64,000 nucleotides of DNA from Paraescarpia echinospica (taxonomy: Eukaryota > Annelida > Polychaeta > Sabellida > Siboglinidae): NCBI GenBank assembly GCA_020002185.1, contig CM034538.1, positions 67,740,211 through 67,804,210 of the forward strand, in the 5' to 3' direction. The first letter of the stretch is position 1. Each line of letters begins with the position of its first letter. Positions 54,554-64,000 of this stretch are shown here, piece by piece. The notes under the pieces were generated by a model. The model searched no databases. It was given only the letters and a program-made list of their open reading frames with translations, and was not told the origin of the DNA. The translations under genes and the position numbers were made by a program.

Positions 54554-57500
54554 GTAAGTTTTTTCTTAATGAAATAACCGAAATTAATAGCGTCGCCGCA
54601 ACCACATGTGATTCGCCTTTGTATTGCTCCATCTTGGTTGCCGGTTAATGTTAATTATATATTCGAGCCTGTGGAAAACGTATACCGTGTAAAGCTAATG
54701 GTAACTCTGATCACGTAATATTTTAACATATAATAAGAAATCGAACTGGTGTTGTCTCATTGAAAAAAACCTGTTTTAATCTTAGTAAACTGCACGGGTT
54801 TGTGTGTGGAAAATTTTGCCGCCATTGCCCAGCGTAAATTTGATTGATGTGAGAGGCGGAGTCTCGCCATTCATGCATAATGCCGGCAGGTGTCTATCAA
54901 TCCGGAGTCTGGACTCCGCGACTTCTGCCCGAAGCGCGTCCACTAATCGCATCTCTGAGATTTACTATTGTCCGACAACATCGGTGTAGCTTATTAAAGC
55001 AAAGCGCGCCCAATTAAAACAACGCGCACTATTTTAAAGGGGTGGGCGCTACTGCTAGTTGATAACATGATTGGTATTGACTAATCCGAAAAGCACAGCT
55101 GTAGACGTAGTGTATATTTTTGGGAAACGTGTTTGGTAGTACACAAAGGTCGGCGCCGACCGTGACTGGGTGACTACTCAGTTAATGCCTTTGTACCGGG
55201 CTTGGCGTGTCTGGCGGTGGACAGTGTAGTCGGAGAACAAAGGGCAACAGATGTTCAGGAGAGTTTCTTTTTTCTTGCTTTCATTGTGTTTGACAAATTT
55301 TCACCTAGTTTCCACAATAGAACAGAGAAAATCCTTTTTATAACTTAACATTTGGAAATGCTAAGTACAGTTTAATTGTATTTTTTCATATTAACTATGT
55401 ACTGTTGCAAATATCTGAAATGTTTAAACAGTGTTTAATAAAATCAAATGAAAACCTATTCAAATAAATAAAATTTTGTAGGAAAATGGTTGAAAACATG
55501 CAATGCTAGATAAGATAATCAGTTTAATGGGCGTAGTATGTGTATGACACCCAGTCAGTCTTGGTGAAATGTATTCCCACCGGAAGAAATGTGAGAATTT
55601 AAATACATTTTAATGTAATTTCTGGATTGTACAACTGGGACTGGACCAAGTGTGCACCATGTAGCGTAATTAACACAGTAGCAACTAGCAAATGGCTTGC
55701 TACGACTAGCAAGATTTAGGCAGAATAAAAATTGTATTAAAGTGAGGCCATGTGTTCCACTACCCAGGGTCAGCCAGTGTGGTAACAGGAATTTTGCTGA
55801 ATTGGTTACAATGAACATGGGAAAATATGAATGTGCGGAACATCGAAGGGTATTGGGGTTAACCAACTGGCCCAAGTAATATTGCCATTGGAGCTTTTTT
55901 GTAACTTAATATTTTGTGTACAATTTGAATATTTTTTTACAATTTGAACATTTCAGTGGCAAAACATTCAAATTGTGAACACTGAGGGGTTTATTCAACA
56001 TAATTGTATAGGCATTGTGTGTACCATCAACATATTCTAGTCTTAATTAAGAACATATTCATTAATATAAAAGACAAGGGAACAGACCACTTTATTTTAG
56101 TAAGCATTATACACTACTGAGGTTATTACAGTATTAATGTGTATGTGTCAATAGTTTTGGTTAAACTGTGTCTTTTCAGTTCTTCGAGCTGTTTTTATCT
56201 ACCCCCATCAGTTGGTATGTTGCTGCATTGTAACTGATATCTTAGAAGGAAGTTACTAAGTTAGATTGGCTCTGTGACTCACTGTATCCAACTTTACAGC
56301 ATTCACTCATGTTAGCTTTTATCCCAGCCGAGCTATGACTCACAAAGATGCTACTGTGCTCTATTTTAAGAATTCACCAGGCGTCAGTTGAGTGAGAGGC
56401 TAGGAGGAAATTGCACTGGAAAATCATACTTTCAATTTGTTGGTGCTGGCTTCACTATTGTACCCCTAGGAGAGTAGGGACACATTTGTTTTTATGGATG
56501 TTTCACATGGTTACTAGTGTGTACAAATTAGTGTGGTGTTCAGTCAAGGGCTGAGCCCGATTATACACAGTCAAATCAGTTTTCAGTTGTACATGCATTA
56601 TGTGAGACTAGTTATTGTTATTCCAAAAGTGTTGTCATTATTATTTAAACATTCCATTGATTATTTAAACATGTGTGTTATTACTGTTGTAATTAAATCT
56701 CCATTTAAATCTTCGTATTCAACTTGTGTGAAACAGCCAGATAGTTTTAGGTATAGTTTGTTTAGTATTTTTTGTAATTGTGAGTTGTACAATATAAATT
56801 ACAGCACCATTTTAATAAGTAGTGTGATCAAATACAATTATTTATGAAACCAATAGTGCAATGTCATCCCTTTCAGACTTTAATTTCTTTGATAACAATT
56901 TGCTCTATGGAATACTATCTCTCACTTAGATTCAATATTCCATAATCATACACAGAAGATTGTTCAATGATAACAAGAAAACCCATAAAACTACATTTTC
57001 TGAAAGCTTAATAAATGAGCTATCCAACAAGCCACAATTTATTACTAAAAATGCAAACCAATACATGGCAGTTACCAAGGAAAGCAACAACAGAAATGTG
57101 AAACATGAATGTACAATTAAAACCCGGTTTGCTGGACTATTATGTCGGTTTCTTGGAGCAGTTCTATAGTGTGCACATGTTAGAATATCTTTCTGCATCA
57201 ATGTGACTAGTTTGCAGCAGTTACCTATGCAGCAGTTGTCATTAAAATCGGCAATTGCTGGACAGTTACTAAAAAACAGAAGACAATTTGTCCCGCTGTC
57301 AGTCGTTGCATTATTTCGTGGATTCTGTACACTCACATTGACAGTGTCCCAGAACGCAGAATCCATGTAGCAAATACACTAGAGATCTACTCATTATTCT
57401 AGCTTGTTCAACTACAAACATATAATCCGAATCATGATATTAAATGTTTACTTTGTTTGAACGCATCGTGTATTCAAAGTTTGTTGATGCCATTTTGTTG

Positions 57501-60500
57501 CTAGTCGGACATAAAATCAGGTGTGTCTAAGTTCGTCTGATGGCTTCATTCCCCGTGCGATTTGCTTTAAGTTGTGAAAGCACCGGCTCTAGTCACATCC
57601 GTTTATCCTCATCAGCTTAAAATCAACCAAATTCGTTGTCAATTTTTGTCTCCGATGATGCATTAAAATACACATGTGCAGCGCTGTTCGCGTCTGCCCT
57701 TGTTGCTCAGAAACCGTGACAAATCGCGATGATTTTTGACAAAAATATTGCTTTAACTCCATCAAAAGTAAACAATGCCGCGATTACTGTGGGGCACATG
57801 ACTGCCTCGATCTGGTATTACTGTAAATCATGAGAAGAAGCCCCTAAACACCCTGTTTCCATGGACAATTCTCTGTACGTAATAATATATATCAAAGTCG
57901 CAACAGCTTTTATTTCTGGAACATAATATTACGTATCAAAGTCTGAAAGGATAAGCAACTCTGGAGTAGACACTGAATCTAATGGTTGTTACATGTTTGG
58001 CCCAGTTGACTACTGGTTGCCAATGCTTTAGCTCTGCTATCAGTAAAACCCTTGGATTAGTGCAGATGGTGTGTAAAAAAACTAGGTGTAATACATTCCC
58101 TCCATGCAAGATAAGAAAGTAACTTTGTGAACAGCATGTTGACCTGAGTTGTCCTGTCTTGTTGCTCAGATGGATTCTTTTTGTAAATGCTGAACAAACC
58201 TGTTGATTAACCCTACAGGTGGCCACTGGGCCGAATTCGGCCCGTGCGATCAGTGCAAAACTGCTCCCGGCCGATTTTCGGCCCGATTCAGTATCACTCT
58301 TTTCAACAAATTTTCGTTTCCGTCACTAGCAACTGACAGGGGAACGCGAGGTATCATTGGAAAGCTGAATTATTCTTCTTCCTGTGACATTTTTATCAAT
58401 GAGTTGTATCGCGTCATGATTCAGTAATGGCAAATCACAACCAAGCTTTAAAATGTCGTAGTAGATGCCCAAATATGGTCGATTTTACTACGCTCTGCGT
58501 CAGGATTTTACATTCCCATTCATGTGGTCTAAACAGGAAATAGAGGTACTGATGGAAAGCCCAACGATTGGCTCTAAAACGTCTTCTTGTTGATGCTGGT
58601 TTCATTCCATCACGACGAAAGTCCGCCATGTTTTTTGTTTCGCATCGATTATATAAGTTGAATTATTTAAAATGTCCGCGGCAATATGTCAACAAAATAC
58701 ATGACAGTATTTGTGGATCAAGTTATACTAGCTCAGACAGTTACACAGACTTTGGGGGCTGTTTTGAAGTGGATATTATGCAAATTGTTGGCGAGCCGGA
58801 CATCGCTGTCTTGCACCTGGACATGGGCCGATTCGGCCGGCCTACTCGGTCCGCCAGCAAAGGATACGATGCATTCAGAATTCAAATACAACATGTCCTA
58901 TAACCTGATGACATATATGTGTGTAATTAGGAACTGTAGGTATTACTTACTTTATTGATATGTAAGGAAATTGATGATAGATACGTCATGTTATCGGACA
59001 GGTGCACCATGGCACGCAACGGTAGGCATACGAGGCCTATTGCCGTATTGGTTGTATTTGAACGTTCTACGGAAAATACAATAAAATGAAAAGTTCTGAA
59101 TATATTTGAGTCTAGTTTTCATTATCATGCAGCTGAAATGTACAGCTACATTTGTCACACTGCATGCATGAACATACAACCGCACAATAATTATTTTGTC
59201 ACTGGGCAAACTTGGGTTTCTACTTTACCCTTGTTCTGACGTTCATGAAGAATAGTCTAAATTTTACATGGGTCTACCTAAAAAAATTCATATAAAAAAC
59301 TTCTGAGTATATTTCATTAATTTTTTCTGTACTCCTTAGCTTATATACATGGCTACATTTCTCTAATTAGACATTGACACATACAATCACTCGGAAATGA
59401 GCTAGTAGTAGGGTGAAAAAAAATATTTTTGCATTTATTTTATATAAACTTTAAACAGTTATATCTTCATGATTATTTGATGTTATGCAAATATCATCAC
59501 TGCATTCTACAAATAGCTCCAAATTGTGAACACCATGGAAGTTTACCATTGGTCACCTGCAGGGTTAACTTATTCCTTTGGGTTGAACCCTGTGCATGCA
59601 TTTATGCAAGTATAAACATATCTTAGCAGTGTAAACCATTTTGGGATGAGATTTTTTTACGAATGTATGTCTCCTTGTGGGTGGAAAACCTTACTTGGTG
59701 GCTTATTTTTAGTTAAATATGAATGTTACTTTCTGGAAAAGACTTGCATTAAAACTAGTTTATTTTTCATAATACCTGGCAGTCATGATACAGGGCATTT
59801 ACTAGCTTTAATCAGGTCTTCACCATCTTTGACTCTTGGGCGTGGGTGAAAGTTCACATTTGTTCATGTTGACTGCTCGTAAATTATGTCAACTGAGAAT
59901 AATTCCATCTCAGGTGGTCTTATACATTGTATACAGTGAATAACAACCTCTGACATTTGTTGAATGAGCTACTTCTAGCTGTAAGAGTTCAAATGCTCTA
60001 TAAATAAATACAGCTGAGATGCATTTCTGACAGAGAAGGAGTGGTGTTGTCTTTCACGGTCACATGACTTGTGTGTTTCAGGAGACACTGTGTGGCTACG
60101 TCAAGGACAATCTGCAGGAGTACTTGGAGAATCACTGGGACGCGACGGAGTGCAAGGCCGATGTCGAAGCACTATGTGAACAAGTAAGACACCATGGAAG
60201 CACACATAATGCAGTTTAAAAGTTTATAACAACGTGCTTTATATGTAACTAATATGGGTTCGAAATTAGCAAACTGGCCCAGATCAATTTTGAACTGACC
60301 CTGCTGAATTTGAACTGGCCCGATCACACACGTCTCATTTTAATTTTACATGTAAGTACATAAGATATTAAACAGTAATAATTTTAACATTAACTATATG
60401 TACACTAACATGATATAACTTTGCATTGCATATATATATATTTTATATTTTGCACTTTATTATTATATTGTGCTTACATACATCTTTGTACATTTTTCAA

Positions 60501-62013
60501 GGCCTAATTTTTATTATTTATTTATGCATATTGTTCAAACTCTGCTCAAAGCTAGTACTTGTATTTACCTGTATTAGTGTAGCACTCAGATGCATCTATA
60601 CAGTACGTTTGCCCCTTCGTTTTAGGTGTTTCCCAGTTTATTCACTAGGTGACACCACCAAACTACATGGCCTTCACCTTGCCAATGTTGGTGACGTTAT
60701 GAAATGCGCTTTTGTCACCAGTCAAATTTGGATTTACTATATATTTATTTGTAGATAAAGAACAAAAAGCGTGCCTATCTCTGACCTATAAAAAATGGCG
60801 TCCAGTCTGACTCTTGGAAAACTGCACTGCCGGTGGCGATGCCGCCAAAGTTTAGATTTGGCATTCATTGGCTTTGCTATTGAATGCAACCGTTAGCGTG
60901 ATAAGAGTTCAGTTTTGACAAACTATTGTTGAATTATTACCAAAGTTGCATTTACTGTCTCTTATAACTGAGTCAGGTTTAAGAATTCTAACGAACTATG
61001 GTTCGAATGCAGCCTAGCCGTGTCCACCGAAATAAACCTGTGGTGTTTGTGAACCGGCAGTGTTGGGCTGATAACTTGAACATTGTATGCAGCCTAGCCG
61101 TGTTCACCGAGATAAACCAATGGTGTTTGTGAACCGGCAGTGTTGGGCCGATAACTTGAACATTGTATGCAGCCTAGCCGTGTCCACCGATATAAACCAG
61201 TGGTGTTTGTGAACCGGCAGTGTTGGGCCAATAACTTGAACATTGTATGCAGCCTAGCCGTGTCCACCGATATAAACCAGTGGTGTTTGTGAACCGGCAG
61301 TGTTGGGCTGATAACTTGAACATTGTATGCAGCCTAGCCGTGTCCACTGAGATAAACCAATGGTGTTTGTGAACCGGCAGTGTTGGGCCGATAACTTGAA
61401 CATTGTATGCAGCCTAGCTGCGTCCACCGAGATAAACCAGTGGTGTTTGTGAACCGGCAGTGTTGGCCTGATAACTTGAACATTGTATGCAGCCTAGCTG
61501 CGTCCACCGAGATAAAACAGTGAAGTTTGTGAACCGGCAGTGTTGGGCCGATAACTTGAACATTGTATGCAGCCTACCGAGATAAACCAGTGGTGTGCTG
61601 TCTTATCATATCCAGGCTGGTGGGAAAGGCCGGGGTCCTGTTGACCAGATGGCTCCATTGCTTTCAGCAGGCGAGAATATTTCATGTATTTGTTTTATGT
61701 GCACATATAAACATATGTATAGAATATTTTGTACTTAACTCTGATAGTGACCCCCCAATGTCTGCACAGATCAGGTAGTGACCCCCTCACTGTTGCAGGC
61801 AAAGATGGACAAGGAGGAGAAGGTTGAGGGTGTGGTAGAGATTCCTGCCCTGGCCAAGGGTGCGGAGGGGGAGAATGACAAGAAGGACATGATCGACGCC
61901 GTCGTCAAGAATGTGCTGTGGCAGATGACAACAGGCAAACCAACGAAGTCCCTCAGTCAGATCCAGGGCCACATCTGGAGGGAGGCCTACAAGACTGGCA
62001 AGATCCAGGGAGA
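54440..62013 (+). CDS. ENOPH1: Enolase-phosphatase E1, exons 1-3 (3' part outside window)
   Basis: Cytosolic HAD-superfamily enzyme of the methionine salvage pathway: it enolises and then dephosphorylates 2,3-diketo-5-methylthiopentyl-1-phosphate. Joined exons 54440-54553, 60082-60183 and 61799-62013 give 143 codons plus 2 nt. The translation has the HAD motif I LLDIEGTTTPLKF (residues 23-35; catalytic Asp in DIEGT), YVKDNLQEYLENHW in exon 2, and VVKNVLWQMTTGKPTKSLSQ and IQGHIWREAYKTGKIQGE in exon 3, closely following human ENOPH1. The cap domain continues and the remaining HAD motifs (SSGS, Lys, TDV) must lie to the right. N-terminus about 10 residues longer than the human one (MESPTKKRSAPEEQDILD). 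Divergent to the kinectin-like gene, 4.1 kb between starts. Confidence 0.95.
54554..58206. other. ENOPH1 intron 1, left part
   Basis: About 3.6 kb of AT-rich intron. A minus-strand frame at 56932-57366 (144 codons) shows no family I recognise and no splice context. Nothing else seen. Confidence 0.5.
58207..59568. mobile_element. piggyBac-like non-autonomous element (1354 bp plus TTAA)
   Basis: TTAA at 58207-58210 and 59565-59568 flank terminal inverted repeats CCCTACAGGTGGCCACTGG (left) and, read inward from the right, CCCTGCAGGTGACCAATGG (16 of 19 identical). TTAA duplication plus CCC ends is the piggyBac signature. Just inside the left end lie the perfect palindrome GGGCCGAATTCGGCCC (58228-58243) and GGCCGATTTTCGGCC; a GGGCCGATTCGGCC-type word recurs near 58826. 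The longest plus frame (58568-58903) is not a recognisable transposase. Confidence 0.75.
59569..60081. other. ENOPH1 intron 1, right part
   Basis: About 0.5 kb, nothing recognised. Confidence 0.5.
60082..60183 (+). CDS. ENOPH1: ENOPH1 exon 2
   Basis: Acceptor GTGTTTCAG before GAGACACTG, donor CAA/GTAAGA; 34 codons, phase 0-0. Reads YVKDNLQEYLENHW, then CKADVEALCEQ, cap-domain start. Confidence 0.95.
60184..61007. other. ENOPH1 intron 2, left part
   Basis: AT-rich, nothing recognised. Confidence 0.5.
61008..61596. repeat. 80-bp minisatellite, about 7.4 copies
   Basis: Units carry TGCAGCCTAGCCGTGTCCAC, GATAAACCAGTGGTGTTTGT and GAACCGGCAGTGTTGGGC in ENOPH1 intron 2. The array ends about 200 bp upstream of the exon 3 acceptor, and the last copy is shortened. 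Confidence 0.95.
61799..62013 (+). CDS. ENOPH1: ENOPH1 exon 3
   Basis: Acceptor CACTGTTGCAG before GCAAAGATG, donor GGAGA/GTGAGT; 215 nt, phase 0 in, 2 out. A charged linker (KMDKEEKVEGVVEIPALAKG) precedes DMIDAVVKNVLWQM and the IQGHIWREAYKTG motif. Confidence 0.95.
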
Positions 62014-64000
62014 GTGAGTTAATTGTCTATGTCTATGTATTAATTGGCAAAAACCCTAAGGTAAAAACGGCAATATTGTCTGTTAAAATTTGGAAGTCTG
62101 TTTTGTCTCTTGCGCATAGCATGTCCTAAGTGGACCCTGGCATAACTTCTTCATCATGAAATCCTGCTTAACATTTTCTGGTTTGTGGCTTCTCTTGGTC
62201 TCGCTTAACCGACTCTCGCCTGGCGAAACAGTGCCCAAAATATTATACAAAATAAAAAACATCAAACCAAATGAACATAAACACAAAAATGTTGAGTACT
62301 CTACGGGATTTGAACAGTTTACCCCAAAAGTGCTTGTCCCACATGCTACCCACGTAGCCACAGAGATCAGTTTATGTTCGTTGTACTTTGGCTGCTACAT
62401 ATATTAGTTAGCTGTCCGACCATCGGGCGTGACTTCGAATGCACTTTCTTTAGTTAAATTAGATCTAGTTTGATGTTTATATTGTGTTTATTCACAACTA
62501 GTCTTGTTTCTGATCGAGTATCAGCAAGACAATGTCGATACGAAATATTTGACGGCCACGAGAGCTGCCACCTAGTGATTATGCAACTTAGGCAACTACG
62601 CAGATATGGTACAAAAGTAACTATGAAATGAGTTTAATTTCAGTTTACTTTGTACGTGACATGTTTTAATCTAAGTTTATTTTAATGTTAGCATGAAAGC
62701 CAGTAAGCATCTCTACCCGGATTCGGTGCAAACCGGAAACCACTGGTGAACATTGAAAATGCATTAGCATTCTAGGCTCAGTTATGGGGTGTTGCCTCCT
62801 TATGGCGCCTGGATAATTTAGGCTACGCTCCTCTAGGTTTGATATGTGTAGAAATGTTATTGCAGTGTGTGTGTTGGCTGAAGGGAGGTATTCTGTGGTT
62901 ATTTTTACTGTACAGTTACTGTAATTGTTAGGCCACCAATTTTGATTATTTGATCATTTATATAAGTTCTTGTTATAGCTATAAATTGTCAGCAAAGTTT
63001 TCACGGATATTGAATAGTACAATGTTGGGCTCATTGTAAAAAATTCTATGCAAAATTTATAATTTCAGTCATCAGCTTCCACCGTAGCTCCCTAGCGCCC
63101 TAACCCATCTGTTGACAACTGGAATATTGCTTATGGATTTTGAGATTGACCAATCCTTTTGTTTTGATGCGCCTCTGAGCTTGTTTTCCAAGGATTTAGG
63201 CGCAATAGAAGTTATCTTATTATTATTATTATCTTCAAAACTGTTGTGACCCATTGCAAATCAACTTGTTATATATTAGTACCACGAAGAGATATCATAG
63301 TCTAAGCACCGTAATGAAAGCACATAGCCATGCAGACATGAGCAATTTTCACTGGCAACTGTTGCCTGCTAAATACACCCAGATTGCCAGCTAGAGTGCA
63401 AGATATCCCCGACTAGCCTGGAGATGTTAAGTCACTGCACATCTCGGTATAAACAAACATTGAAGCCTGGCAATGACTAATCAAGTGTAGACCCGGCCAG
63501 ACAGCAGTGGCTGCTTGACACCATTTCTGCTGTTTACTGCCAGGGAGGAGCGGACAGAAAGGTTATAGTGACTAGACCAGTCGTAGGAGTGCCAGGCCTT
63601 TCTAAAAAAATATCTGTGCTTCCTATTAGATCCTCGCAAACTTTAGCAGGGTGTACAATGGCTTTAGCTGACAGGTAGTCCGTCGGACTGGCTGACTCAA
63701 ACAACTAGTCCTGATATTGTTTTACTAGTTCTTAAAAATAAAAGTGCCAGGTACCACCAGTTATACTGTTGTCTCGTATATGTGACTGTGACAGTTTTGG
63801 CACATAATAAAAATGGCTTTATTTCATAAAGAAAACACCGTTTCTCGTTACAATTAAATGCCTAGTTTAATGAGAGGCAGCAGTGGTGGACAAAATGGTG
63901 CCAGCAGAATTTGAAGCCTTACTGCAACGAAGGACCGACATTGTCGAACTAAGTTATCTATACTTTTCATTAATGGTTCCATTCCCAAAGCCAACGTTTT
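62014..64000. other. ENOPH1 intron 3 (incomplete)
   Basis: No exon encoding the next conserved part of ENOPH1 was found, so the intron runs past the right edge. A short (TTA)n lies near 63215-63232 and a weak tRNA-like segment near 62290-62365 (minus). Confidence 0.5.

Noticed and set aside
56932..57366. 144-codon minus-strand frame in ENOPH1 intron 1
   Set aside because: No recognisable family, no splice or promoter context, unremarkable length for AT-rich intron.
58568..58903. 111-codon frame inside the piggyBac-like element as a transposase
   Set aside because: Far too short and no motif of the DDD transposase could be recognised.
62290..62365. tRNA gene on the minus strand
   Set aside because: There is a possible seven-pair acceptor stem and a B-box-like TGTTCAAATCC, but the anticodon and T stems do not pair and the A box is off consensus; at best an old tRNA-derived SINE relic.

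Overview
This is animal nuclear DNA: two intron-rich genes with canonical GT/AG splice sites, LINE and Penelope-type retroelement relics, cut-and-paste transposon ends, long microsatellites and very long intronic minisatellites. No bacterial features are present. AT-rich introns plus the mix of Penelope, RTE-like and L2/jockey-like elements suggest an invertebrate, perhaps a lophotrochozoan such as a mollusc. That placement is inference; the sequence does not prove a taxon.

Layout. (1) Minus strand, 50293 down to 1749 and continuing off the left edge: one large gene of the kinectin / ribosome-receptor p180 family (KTN1/RRBP1). I traced 17 coding exons whose phases all agree, giving 968 codons with no stop codon inside the window. 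Exon 1 holds a membrane anchor, the family motif after it and a lysine-rich segment. The other exons are almost entirely coiled coil. Intron 1 is 15.8 kb. (2) 50.3-54.4 kb: the space between two divergent genes, AT-rich, with a tandem cluster of near-perfect 29-33 bp hairpins (52975-53190) and long GA and GT microsatellites. (3) Plus strand, 54440 rightwards off the window: the first three coding exons of enolase-phosphatase E1 (ENOPH1, methionine salvage), with a piggyBac-like non-autonomous element in intron 1 and an 80-bp tandem array in intron 2.

The striking feature is the kinectin gene's introns. Nearly every intron between 1.7 and 35.6 kb carries its own unrelated minisatellite (units of 14 to 58 bp, up to about 114 copies), together well over 15 kb. 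Several arrays abut splice sites. One (26118-27215) was evidently born from a duplication across the exon 6 acceptor, so it carries about 21 decoy copies of that splice site. Another (8591-9346, exactly 27 x 28 bp) lies just inside the exon 12 donor and repeats a pyrimidine tract plus CAG. Others repeat recognisable regulatory words: about 110 AP-1 sites, a CACGTG E-box array, and a Su(H)/CSL-type word. At the left edge a Penelope-like element has its GIY-YIG endonuclease core tandemly repeated five times in frame.

Most long open frames here are artefacts of stop-free tandem repeats and are not listed as genes. Exon boundaries were set by hand from splice consensus and phase continuity; no alignment, transcript data or database search was available.
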